In this document: one piece after another, positions 24,417-31,948 of the stretch | Layout of the letters: each line of letters starts with the position of its first letter | Position numbering within the stretch: position 1 is the stretch's first letter | NCBI GenBank assembly: GCA_900757415.1 | Contig: CAAENU010000046.1 | Location: 1 to 32,107 of the forward strand | From: an uncultured Oscillospiraceae bacterium | GTDB lineage: Bacteria > Bacillota > Clostridia > Oscillospirales > Oscillospiraceae | DNA: 32,107 nt | Direction of reading: 5' to 3' | Position numbers and translations under genes: made by a program | The notes under the pieces: generated by a model | The model's input: only the letters and a program-made list of their open reading frames with translations | What the model was told of the DNA's origin: nothing | Database searches by the model: none

Positions 24417-25475
24417 ATGAAATTTTTCAAAAACCGTGCAGTAGCGTGGATTACGCTGCTTCTTGCTGTTGCCGGCAGCATCTGCATCGGACTGGCAAGA
24501 AAGGACAGCTTTCTTGCCAAGGAACCGACTGAGCTGCTGACGGTGCAGTATCGGCAGTGGATCTGCGATGAGGCACATTTGCTGGACGATGCCACGGTGC
24601 AGCTGATCGAACAGTATAATGCCGCATGGGATGAGAAGTACTACGCCGTGGTGGCGGTAGCCACTATTGACCATCTGACCGGATGGAAAGAGCAGGAGTA
24701 TGCCGCAAATCTGGGCAAATCATGGGGCCTTGCGTCCAATGATATGATCCTGTTGCTGGTAAAAGATGGCGACTGGCAGGTATACTGCGGCGATGCCGTT
24801 GGCGCCAAAATGACGGATACCCAGCAGCAAAAGCTGCGCAATGCCATTGAGACCACCTACTATGACGGTGATTTTGATGGCGCCGTGACGGCGTTTTTCC
24901 GTCAGGCGGATATCCTTTACAGCCAGCTCCAATTGGGCGATAGTGGATATTCCTCCGATTATTACGGCACGGATGGCTGGCAGGCGAAATCTCCCTCCGC
25001 CGTAAAGACGGGCGGTGTATCCGTCGGCAGTGTTGTGCTGCTGATCGTTGTGATCCTCGCCGTATGGGTGCTGCTGGATCGGACACGGTATAACCGCTAC
25101 CGCCGGCGGTATATGGGCGGCCCAACCATTGGCGTGATACCTGCGGTGCCCTACTATCCCATTTTCTGGGGGCGGCGCCGCGCGCCGCGTCCGCCGCGTG
25201 TACCCCAGCCGCCGCGGCACGGAGGCGGTCCCCGTCCCCCTGTGGGCGGCATGGGAGGCGGATATCGTCCTCCCATGAGCAATACTCGGCGTCCGCCTTC
25301 GGGCAATGGAAATTTCCGGCCGCCCCACAGCAGTTCCCGCCCCGGCAGTTTTAGCGGCGGAGGGTTCGGCGGCGGTTCCCGAGGAGGTTCCCGCGGCGGC
25401 TTCGGCGGCAGCTCCAGAGGCGGCTCACGTGGGGGCGGCTTTGGCGGAGGCGGTTTCGGCGGAGGACACCGATAA
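24417..25475 (+). CDS. TPM-domain membrane protein with Gly/Arg/Pro-rich tail
   Basis: This 352-residue protein has an N-terminal membrane segment (residues about 8-27). A TPM (YgcG-type) domain covers about 44-165 (WICDEAHLLDD...QLIEQYN, then NLGKSWGLASNDMILLLVKD). A second membrane segment follows near 200-218 (VVLLIVVILAVWVLLDR), then a tail beyond about 245 built of Pro/Arg/Gly and repeated GG-F/S-GG units ending GGGFGGGGFGGGHR. TPM-domain proteins often end in such glycine-rich tails. The domain is linked to photosystem repair in plants and to membrane stress in bacteria; no activity can be assigned here. The TelA and XpaC neighbours suggest a common envelope-related role. Confidence 0.85.
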   Translation: MKFFKNRAVAWITLLLAVAGSICIGLARKDSFLAKEPTELLTVQYRQWICDEAHLLDDATVQLIEQYNAAWDEKYYAVVAVATIDHLTGWKEQEYAANLGKSWGLASNDMILLLVKDGDWQVYCGDAVGAKMTDTQQQKLRNAIETTYYDGDFDGAVTAFFRQADILYSQLQLGDSGYSSDYYGTDGWQAKSPSAVKTGGVSVGSVVLLIVVILAVWVLLDRTRYNRYRRRYMGGPTIGVIPAVPYYPIFWGRRRAPRPPRVPQPPRHGGGPRPPVGGMGGGYRPPMSNTRRPPSGNGNFRPPHSSSRPGSFSGGGFGGGSRGGSRGGFGGSSRGGSRGGGFGGGGFGGGHR

Positions 25476-25479
25476 TAAA

Positions 25480-25517
25480 AATAAAAAGGAGAGGGCCTGC
25501 GCCCTCTCCTTTTTATT
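25480..25517. terminator. Bidirectional terminator between convergent genes
   Basis: A 17-bp stem (25480-25496 with 25501-25517, loop CTGC) has an A-rich 5' arm and a T-rich 3' arm, so it can work in both directions. The minus-strand gene's TAA (25513-25515) lies inside the stem. Confidence 0.88.
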
Positions 25518-27393
25518 CGTTCAGCAGCCGCTCCCAGCGCGGCGTTCCCCAAGAGGAGGTGTCGAAGCTGGCGCGGACAGCCTGACACATAAACTGCAGC
25601 TTCTGCACAATAGCAGGGCATTGCATCAGCGGCCCAGCATAGTCATCGTTGGCCATAATATACTCCATGATACGCGCGCGATCCTCTCCGCTGTTGGTGC
25701 GGGAATAGTCGTCCACGAAATAAACGTTCTCGCTGTCACTCTGGAAAAAGGTCCATCGCCATGAATCGGGGTCAGGGTGTTCCAGCTGATCCTGATAGCG
25801 GAATCCGGGCGGGTTATACTGCGCCCACTGTACAGGATCAAGGCATTCCGGATTCCTGTCCATGATCACATTTTCCGTGGCATGCCACAGCTCGTGGCAG
25901 ATTACCCGATCAAAGCCGTCCAGACGTACATCGACGGCAATATTCTGCCAGCCGCCGTCCGTTTCGTAGGTGAGACCGACGGCGTTGACCGCGTTCTCGA
26001 TATGAGCCACCGGCATAAAGCGCACACCGCCTTCGCCCATGCTGTTGCGCAGTTGGCGGAAGAAATCAGCCGGGTATAGGGCCAGTGTCTGGTCCAACGC
26101 TTCCAGCATGTGGGTGATGGCCTGCGGCTCGTTGTCCATGGAGGCCTTGTCCGTGGTGGTAATAACGGCATCACCCACAAGATTACAGGCGGATTTCGCC
26201 TGTGCAGACAGGAGGATCGTTACCCCATAGCGTTCCTCCAGCCGGTCGGCGTATTGCCTTGCAGCGTGCAGCTCCTCCGGCAGTGACGGCCCTTTCAGTT
26301 CACTCCAATAGCGCTGCGCAAGTCCGGTGTCCACGGAGAGAGGGGAGATTGCCTTCGGCGTAGTGTCGCTTTCGGTAAAGGTCAATTGAGCGGGGTCAAC
26401 AGCAAAAAGGTGAAATGCACGCTGGTCATAGCTGAATCCAACCATAATCTGCTCAGACGGCAGCCAGTTCAGATCATACGGTGTGCCGTCCGGAACATCG
26501 GCTGACAGTGGATAGGACGCGATCGTTTCATCCAGCCGGAAGAGCTCCGCCCTTTGCCCCACAGATAATAAATAGGGAGAGCCGTTCACAGGGATGAGTT
26601 CGTTTTCCACTCCGCCAACGACATCGGCTCCCACCAGACGGCATATGCCGCCGTCGTCTGTGTACAGCAGGTCGGATACCATGGTGTCGTCATTGAACCG
26701 CATCAGCCGCAGCGTGCCGTCGCCGCCGAAGGCAGGCAGATAGAAAAAGTCCTCCTGCAGCATAGAATATATCCCCGTGTCGGGATCCAGAGCGGCGGTG
26801 CCGCTTTCATAGCCATACGGGGATAAGAGGCAGTGCAGTACCAACGTGTCGGAATCGGGGGAGATAGCGTCAAGGGAGGAAAAGCGCATATCCGCCTGCA
26901 GCGATACGCGCCCGGTTTCACCGCTGGTCATGTCCGTGCGGCACAGCACATTGTCCTGCAAAAAGTAGTAGCTGCTCCGGTCATGGGAAAAGATACCGCC
27001 CGGCTGCTGCTGTGAAAATGCATCCCCGGCAGAAAGGTCAGCGCCGATAAACTTCCATGTGTAATCGTTCCAGTTGAACAGCGCATAGGAACCATCGGCA
27101 AAGGGCCCGCCCTGTATCTCCCAGTAGCCGGGCAGATCGTAGGAAGCCGTTATTTTATCGGCGGCGATATCGATCACGCGAAGGCAGGTTGCATCTTTCT
27201 CATAGTCTGTCCAGCAAATCAGAAATTTTCCGCTTTCATGTGGCAGGATAGTAGGCGCGGAGGTAGTTTCTACACAGCTGAGAGTTTGAACCGGTTGGGA
27301 CAGCAACGGCCTTTTGCTGCCGCAGCCGGGAATAACCAGCAGAAAAAGCAGCAGGATAAATAGTAATCTGCGGAATTTGGCGGTACGATGCAT
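25513..27393 (-). CDS. Large lipoprotein with putative zinc metallopeptidase domain
   Basis: This 626-residue lipoprotein has a signal peptide (LLFILLLFLLVIPGC) with lipid-acceptor Cys24. Residues about 40-345 form repeated beta-rich units with alternating aromatic and acidic residues (FLICWTDYEKD, YALFNWNDYTWKF, YYFLQDNVLCRTD, LVLHCLLSPYGYESG), resembling a beta-propeller. The C-terminal part (about 355-626) contains VICHELWHATENVI, an HExxH zinc site (His500, Glu501, His504). A downstream acidic stretch TNSGEDRARIMEY (Glu570 or Glu577) could supply the third ligand. I do not recognise the full architecture as a named family. It should sit on the outer face of the membrane; proteolysis is inferred from the motif only. 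AGGAG upstream supports the start. Confidence 0.8.
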   Translation of the reverse strand: MHRTAKFRRLLFILLLFLLVIPGCGSKRPLLSQPVQTLSCVETTSAPTILPHESGKFLICWTDYEKDATCLRVIDIAADKITASYDLPGYWEIQGGPFADGSYALFNWNDYTWKFIGADLSAGDAFSQQQPGGIFSHDRSSYYFLQDNVLCRTDMTSGETGRVSLQADMRFSSLDAISPDSDTLVLHCLLSPYGYESGTAALDPDTGIYSMLQEDFFYLPAFGGDGTLRLMRFNDDTMVSDLLYTDDGGICRLVGADVVGGVENELIPVNGSPYLLSVGQRAELFRLDETIASYPLSADVPDGTPYDLNWLPSEQIMVGFSYDQRAFHLFAVDPAQLTFTESDTTPKAISPLSVDTGLAQRYWSELKGPSLPEELHAARQYADRLEERYGVTILLSAQAKSACNLVGDAVITTTDKASMDNEPQAITHMLEALDQTLALYPADFFRQLRNSMGEGGVRFMPVAHIENAVNAVGLTYETDGGWQNIAVDVRLDGFDRVICHELWHATENVIMDRNPECLDPVQWAQYNPPGFRYQDQLEHPDPDSWRWTFFQSDSENVYFVDDYSRTNSGEDRARIMEYIMANDDYAGPLMQCPAIVQKLQFMCQAVRASFDTSSWGTPRWERLLNE

Positions 27394-27453
27394 AAAATTC
27401 TCCTGATATTTGAAAAATGATTATTGAATTTGCGGCGTCCTGTTGTGTCCGCC

Positions 27454-27482
27454 ATTATATTTCCTGCCGCGTGCTTTGTCAA
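27454..27482 (-). promoter_or_regulatory. Consensus promoter of the HExxH lipoprotein gene
   Basis: On the minus strand: TTGACA (complement of 27477-27482), 17-bp spacer, TATAAT (complement of 27454-27459). Both boxes match sigma-A consensus exactly, about 60 bp upstream of the start codon. Confidence 0.9.
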
Positions 27483-27508
27483 GCCGCCTGTTTTGCTGAA
27501 CAGGCGGC
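27483..27508. repeat. Inverted repeat abutting the lipoprotein promoter
   Basis: Perfect 10-bp arms GCCGCCTGTT / AACAGGCGGC (27483-27492 and 27499-27508, 6-nt spacer) touch the -35 box of the minus-strand promoter. They lie 110-135 bp upstream of spoVT. It could be an operator or an RNA hairpin in a long spoVT leader. Confidence 0.6.
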
Positions 27509-27617
27509 CGAGTACCGGCTTGCGGATCGCTGTACTGGGAAAAAGTGGCGGGGTATAGAACGGGCGGGGCAGCAGATACTACCAATGAAAAATCTGCTTA
27601 TGGGAGGAAATTTATAT

Positions 27618-28157
27618 ATGAAAGCAACCGGTATCGTCCGGCGAATCGATGACCTTGGGCGGGTCGTGATCCCCAAGGAAATTCGCCGCACTATGCGTAT
27701 CCGCGAGGGCGACCCGTTGGAGATCTACACCACAAAGGACGGCGAGGTGATTTTTAAGAAGTATTCCCTGCTGGGCGGTCTGGAGGATTTTGCCGTGCAG
27801 TTTTGTGATACGCTCAGCCGCAGCACGGAGTTTACTGCGGCTGTGACAGACCGTGACGCCGTGATCGCCGTGGCGGGTGTGGGAAAGCGGGAACTGCTGG
27901 GAAAGACCATTTCCGAAGAGCTGGAGCATATTATGGAGGAGCGGCAGATCTGGCTGTGGGACAGCAGCAAAGAGCCGGTGACCGCTTGCGGCAATGTCAG
28001 CGGCTTTACCGCCGCGGTAGCGGCACCGATCCTGTGCGAGGGAGATGTGCTGGGTCTGGTGCTGTTTCTTTCCGCGGACGGCAGGGCCGCCGGAGAGGCG
28101 GAATATAAGCTGGCCCAGACAGTGGCGGCGTTTTTGGGAAAGAATATGGAAAACTGA
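27618..28157 (+). CDS. spoVT: Stage V sporulation transcription factor SpoVT
   Basis: This 179-residue protein matches SpoVT of Bacillus (178 residues). An N-terminal AbrB-type swapped-hairpin DNA-binding domain (MKATGIVRRIDDLGRVVIPK, then RIREGDPLEIYTT, residues 1-50) is followed by a GAF-like C-terminal domain. It regulates late forespore genes downstream of sigma-G and is the clearest sign that the organism is from an endospore-forming lineage. ATG 27618 follows GGGAGG (27602-27607); longer in-frame starts upstream have no site and would precede the AbrB domain with unrelated sequence. No clear sigma-G promoter was identified. Confidence 0.93.
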   Translation: MKATGIVRRIDDLGRVVIPKEIRRTMRIREGDPLEIYTTKDGEVIFKKYSLLGGLEDFAVQFCDTLSRSTEFTAAVTDRDAVIAVAGVGKRELLGKTISEELEHIMEERQIWLWDSSKEPVTACGNVSGFTAAVAAPILCEGDVLGLVLFLSADGRAAGEAEYKLAQTVAAFLGKNMEN

Positions 28158-28161
28158 AAAA

Positions 28162-28192
28162 AAGAGCCGTGCCGCTATGCGGCACGGCTCTT
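28162..28192 (-). terminator. Terminator between spoVT and hom (convergent)
   Basis: A 14-bp stem (28162-28175 with 28179-28192, tight loop TAT). On the minus strand it runs into a T7 tract (complement of A's at 28157-28163), giving a strong terminator for hom. The plus side lacks a T-run, so it is weaker for spoVT. Confidence 0.85.
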
Positions 28193-28206
28193 CATATAAA
28201 AATGCC

Positions 28207-29346
28207 TTATCGGATGCCGGCAATGAAACAGGTGGGATCCACTTCACGCTGCCGTTTGGCCCATGCCAGCATATCATAGGTGTTGACAGCTCCGGTCACG
28301 ATGCCCTTGTCCCATGTGTCGGCGGTGTGGGATCTCAGCCATGTATCAGGCGCTGCGGTACGCACATAGTAGGGATGCGCCTCACCGCTGCCATCTAATG
28401 CGGTGGGAACCGCCTTTTCCGCATAAAATGCCCGGCGGCCCTCTGCGATAGACAGACAGTCCTGCACCACATTGGCGGCGGTGGGCATTTGTCCGGCGCC
28501 CTGCCCGTAAAAGCTCTGGCGGCCAATCTGTTCGCCCTCATAGGTGATGAGATTGAAGTTGGCGGGCACGGCGGCCTCCAGCGCGCTGGCGGATACCAGC
28601 GTGGGCTCGATGTAGGCGCACACGCCGCTTTCGGCCTGTGCAGCCTCGGCCAGCAGCTTGCAGACAAAGCCGCGGCTCTGGAAGGTTCTGATGTCGCCAT
28701 CGGTCACTGTGCGGATGCCGAACATGGGGATATCCTCCTCGTTCAGCAGGGCGTCAAAGGCGATATTGGCGGAGATCACCAGCTTGCGGCGGATGTCGTT
28801 GCCGTCGATGTCGGCGCTGGGATCCGCCTCGGCATACCCCAGCTCCTGCGCTTTTTTGAGAATGACGGGGAAAGAGACCGGCGACTTATGCATGGCGTCC
28901 ATAATAAAGTTGGAGGTGCCATTCATAATGCCGCCCAGACGGCAGATATGGTCCAGCTTCTTGCAGCGGGCCAGATTGACCAGCCACGGAATACCGCCGC
29001 CCACCGCCGCGGTGCAAAGCAGGGCCTTTCCGCATACATCAGCCAGTGCGGTCAACTCCCGGTAATAGGCGGCGACCAGCGCCTTGTTGGCGGTGACCAC
29101 ATGCTTGCCGGCCTTCAGCGCAGCGGTAACATATTCATAGGCCGGGTGCAGGCCTCCCATGACCTCCGCCACCACATCGATGTTGGGGTCATGTAGAATA
29201 TCGTCGAAATCGCGGGTGGCAATGCCGGCGATCTCCGGCTTGTCCGAACGGATCAGAACGCGGCAGACATGAAGATCCTCGCGGCTGCGGCACCATTCGT
29301 ATACACCGCTGCCCACCACGCCGAAGCCCAGTAATGCAATATTCAT
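28207..29346 (-). CDS. hom: Homoserine dehydrogenase
   Basis: This 379-residue enzyme reduces aspartate semialdehyde to homoserine with NAD(P)H in threonine and methionine synthesis. The Rossmann motif is MNIALLGFGVVGSGVYEW. Catalytic-domain landmarks include TANKALVA, AAVGGGIPWL, GGIMNGTSNFIMDAM and the AEADPSADIDGND loop that carries the catalytic acidic residues. The start at 29346 (CAT 29344-29346) sits behind AGGAGG. A longer in-frame start 54 bp upstream would overlap the promoter. After the catalytic core the chain has only about 60 residues (HPYYVRTAAPDTWLRSHTAD...). That is shorter and more divergent than the ACT regulatory domain of typical 430-residue Hom, so threonine feedback may be altered or missing. 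Confidence 0.93.
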   Translation of the reverse strand: MNIALLGFGVVGSGVYEWCRSREDLHVCRVLIRSDKPEIAGIATRDFDDILHDPNIDVVAEVMGGLHPAYEYVTAALKAGKHVVTANKALVAAYYRELTALADVCGKALLCTAAVGGGIPWLVNLARCKKLDHICRLGGIMNGTSNFIMDAMHKSPVSFPVILKKAQELGYAEADPSADIDGNDIRRKLVISANIAFDALLNEEDIPMFGIRTVTDGDIRTFQSRGFVCKLLAEAAQAESGVCAYIEPTLVSASALEAAVPANFNLITYEGEQIGRQSFYGQGAGQMPTAANVVQDCLSIAEGRRAFYAEKAVPTALDGSGEAHPYYVRTAAPDTWLRSHTADTWDKGIVTGAVNTYDMLAWAKRQREVDPTCFIAGIR

Positions 29347-29378
29347 AGGTATCCTCCTGATATTCTGAATTTTGACCA

Positions 29379-29407
29379 ATTGTACACGATATGAGGGCAA
29401 TTGTCAA
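29379..29407 (-). promoter_or_regulatory. Promoter of hom
   Basis: On the minus strand: TTGACA (complement of 29402-29407), 17-bp spacer, TACAAT (complement of 29379-29384). Confidence 0.88.
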
Positions 29408-29453
29408 CGATAAAAATACCTTATGTGTGCCAGTGCGAATCGCAGATACACGC

Positions 29454-30014
29454 TTAATAGGCAGGATCCTTCAATTCCTGACGGATGCGGGCGAATGCGT
29501 CATCCTCTCCCAGCTCCTTTAACAGCCGAAGCCAATGTTCCAGCAGCGCCGCGGTGTCCGGATGCATGAAGCGGCTGGCGTCGGTACGCCGCAGATCCTT
29601 GCTGCGCTGATAGTATTCCCAAGGGGAGGCGTTGGAAAACTGCTCTTTCTGGTATACGCGGCAGGCGGCGATCCGATCACAGAACATTTCGGCCACATAC
29701 TTTTTCGGCATTTTACATCCGCCGATATAAACGCTGCCGTCCTCGCGCAGGCAATAATCGATCCAATATTCGAAGTGGTGGCGATTCCGCCCCTTGTGAT
29801 GCAGCCACGACAGGCTGACGCCGTTGGCGATACGCTCGGCGTCATTGGGACTGCGATAACCCTGATAGTATTTCACGCTGCGCCAGAATTCCGTGGGACT
29901 GTACTTGCTCAGGTCGTGTGTCAGTCCCTGCCGCACCAGTCCCAGCTTCCAGCAATAGTGCCGTACCCAACGGCGGTGCGTATTTACGGTGTGCAGGTGA
30001 TCGAACAGGTGCAT
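29454..30014 (-). CDS. DUF5662-like conserved protein
   Basis: This 186-residue soluble, alpha-helical protein is rich in His, Trp, Tyr and Arg. It contains HDLSKYSPTEFW (residues about 33-44), HHKGRNRHHFEYWID (about 72-86) and EMFCDRIAACRVY. This set of conserved-looking His/Asp residues matches what I know as DUF5662. It resembles the metal-binding pattern of HD-domain hydrolases, but that link is inference. Homologues are widespread in gut Clostridia and their phages, with no known function. GTAGGAGG upstream of the start supports it. A TATACT -10-like box lies at 30047-30052 on the minus strand. Just upstream (30060-30094) is an imperfect hairpin at the end of the amidohydrolase gene. Confidence 0.75.
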   Translation of the reverse strand: MHLFDHLHTVNTHRRWVRHYCWKLGLVRQGLTHDLSKYSPTEFWRSVKYYQGYRSPNDAERIANGVSLSWLHHKGRNRHHFEYWIDYCLREDGSVYIGGCKMPKKYVAEMFCDRIAACRVYQKEQFSNASPWEYYQRSKDLRRTDASRFMHPDTAALLEHWLRLLKELGEDDAFARIRQELKDPAY

Positions 30015-30152
30015 GGCGCAGCCTCCTACTTTTGGATAATGCTGTCAGTATAACATATTTTTTCCCCGCAGTACAGCGCCTGCGCCGGGGAAAACAGGGA
30101 GACGCGAACCGCCGCAGGGAGCGTGCCGCCCGCCGTCCGGGAAAGCGCGGAC

Positions 30153-31694
30153 TTATATGCGGCTGTTCACCGGATAGTAGGGCTGTCGGGGAAAGTTGTC
30201 CATCCCCCGATACCATGCCTGTACATAGGGCTGAAGCCGCCGCATCTGGGCGGCATAATGCTGCTGGGCCTTGTCCGGCTCCCGGGCCACAAAATCGCGT
30301 ATCTCCCGATACAGCGCGTCCACATCGATGGTGGTGCAGGCTTTGTTCCGGATGACCGGCCTGCCGTTGACGAACACATCAGTGACGAAGCGCCCCAGCG
30401 CACGGTGCATCAGGGTTTCCGTGGGATCCGCCGTTTCGGCCACACAGGGCTTTTTCTCGATCTCGGTCAGATCCAGCAGGATCAGGTCGGCCTTCATGCC
30501 CGGGGCGACAGCACCCAGCCGGCCGCCGAAGCCGATGGTTCTGGCGGCGTTCCGCGCTCCCATCTCAAAGACCTCGTTGGCTGTCAGCGCCTGATTATGC
30601 TCCAGATCAAAGCCGCTGACCCGGGATACGTAGTAGATCATCCGCAGCTCCATGAAGGGATCCTCGTCATCGTTGATTCCCTTTTCGTCGATCCCCAGCG
30701 CCACATTTACGCCGGCGCGCTGTAAATACCAGACCGGGGAGATGCCGTTGCGCATGGCAAAGTTGCAGCTGACGTGATGGGTGATGGAGGCACCGCGCCT
30801 GCGCAGGATCTCGATATCCTCTTCATCCAGATAGACGGCGTGTCCCAGCGTCAGATTATCGTCCACGATCCCCAGATCCTCCATCCGCCGCAGCAGCGAT
30901 TTGCCGTAGGCCTTCAGCCCGAAGCCGCGCTGGATGGGGGTTTGCAGCGTGTGGATATGGATCGGCAGATGCCCGTGATCCTCTGCGGTTCGCTTGGTGC
31001 GCAGCAGCAGCTCCTCCGATGCGCCATGCGCCCAGCAGGGGCCCAGCAGGATCCTGCACATATCGGAATCAAAGGTCTGATACACCTCCTCGAACCAGTC
31101 GAAGAACATGTCCCGCGCCCGCTCCTTGTCAAAGAAAATGCGGGGCCGGATAAATGCCTGCAAGTCCGGCGGCAGCGTCCGATAGAAATCCGCATCGCCG
31201 TAAACCAGCTGGTTTTCGTCCCGGATCCCGGGGGAATAGGCCACGCGCATGCCGGTTTTCTGATAGGCTTTCAGATAGCGGGCGGAGGTTTCGGCCGCCT
31301 TTTCGTCGCAGGCAATCCCCATGACGTTCTGGTGCATGGTGGTGCAGCCGTTTTGCAGATGGCGCAGCGCGGCCAGAGGGGCATTCAGCTCCGGGGGCAG
31401 CACCACCGCGCCGGGCCACTCCCACTGGCTGTTTTCCAGATAGTCGAAGCCGGGGCCCCGCTGGACATAGGAAAGCCCGCTTCCGTGGGTGTGGGCGTCG
31501 ATGAGTCCCGGCAGCACGGCATAGTCATCGCCGCCCAGCACGGTGGCCTCCGGGTATTTCCGGCACAATTCCGCCGCGCCGCCTACCTCACGGATCGTCT
31601 GGCCGTCAAAATACACGGCGCCGTCCCGCAGCAGCCCGGCATTGTCCGCGTCATAGCTGGTGTAGACATATTTCCCTTTTAAAATATATGGCAT
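30153..31694 (-). CDS. Amidohydrolase-superfamily deaminase/hydrolase
   Basis: This 513-residue cytosolic metalloenzyme is related to the SsnA, guanine/cytosine deaminase and TRZ/ATZ chlorohydrolase group. An N-terminal beta-sandwich leads into the TIM barrel. Metal-ligand motifs are in order: LPGLIDAHTHGSG (His68 and His70), HIHTLQTPIQ (strand-5 His), LGHAVYLDEEDI (strand-6 His), and LGIDEKGINDDEDPF (strand-8 Asp). The barrel is followed by the second half of the sandwich (GRLGAVAPGMKADLILLDL) and a helical C-terminal extension of about 70 residues that is longer than in many relatives. The substrate, probably a heterocyclic amine or amide, cannot be read from sequence. GGAGGT (complement of 31703-31708) supports the start. 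Confidence 0.88.
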   Translation of the reverse strand: MPYILKGKYVYTSYDADNAGLLRDGAVYFDGQTIREVGGAAELCRKYPEATVLGGDDYAVLPGLIDAHTHGSGLSYVQRGPGFDYLENSQWEWPGAVVLPPELNAPLAALRHLQNGCTTMHQNVMGIACDEKAAETSARYLKAYQKTGMRVAYSPGIRDENQLVYGDADFYRTLPPDLQAFIRPRIFFDKERARDMFFDWFEEVYQTFDSDMCRILLGPCWAHGASEELLLRTKRTAEDHGHLPIHIHTLQTPIQRGFGLKAYGKSLLRRMEDLGIVDDNLTLGHAVYLDEEDIEILRRRGASITHHVSCNFAMRNGISPVWYLQRAGVNVALGIDEKGINDDEDPFMELRMIYYVSRVSGFDLEHNQALTANEVFEMGARNAARTIGFGGRLGAVAPGMKADLILLDLTEIEKKPCVAETADPTETLMHRALGRFVTDVFVNGRPVIRNKACTTIDVDALYREIRDFVAREPDKAQQHYAAQMRRLQPYVQAWYRGMDNFPRQPYYPVNSRI

Positions 31695-31764
31695 ATTATG
31701 TCACCTCCGGATAGAATGGCCTGCTGCGTGCCGCAGGCGGGGAAAGTGGGGTGTGATCACCTGA

Positions 31765-31798
31765 ATTTTACCATACCCGCTTTCCCGGCGCAAGCGGG
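31765..31798 (-). promoter_or_regulatory. Amidohydrolase promoter overlapped by an inverted repeat
   Basis: On the minus strand: TTGCGC (complement of 31788-31793), 17-bp spacer, TAAAAT (complement of 31765-31770). A 7-bp inverted repeat CCCGCTT / AAGCGGG (31776-31782 and 31792-31798) covers the spacer and -35 and could be an operator. Confidence 0.6.
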
Positions 31799-31836
31799 AA
31801 AAGGCAGGGCAAGCCAGAAAAGGCAGGGCAAGCCAG
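31799..31836. repeat. Exact 19-bp tandem duplication
   Basis: AAAAGGCAGGGCAAGCCAG occurs twice head to tail (31799-31817, 31818-31836), followed by a partial CAAGCAAGCC echo. It lies immediately upstream of the amidohydrolase promoter. Confidence 0.85.
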
Positions 31837-31948
31837 CAAGCAAGCCGACATGGGATTTCTGTACGGAAAGCGCCGCCTTCTTAACGGCTTTTTAGTAGAG
31901 GGTGGGTGTATAATACGGCAAAAATCATCCCCCGAAAGGAGCTGCCCC

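Noticed and set aside
25320..25475. GGC-rich repeats as a possible DNA repeat array or CRISPR
   Set aside because: The repetition follows the reading frame and encodes the Gly/Ser/Arg tail of the TPM protein. There are no constant repeats with unique spacers.
30774..31682. Plus-strand open frame (302 codons) opposite the amidohydrolase gene
   Set aside because: The amidohydrolase metal-site motifs on the minus strand decide the coding strand.
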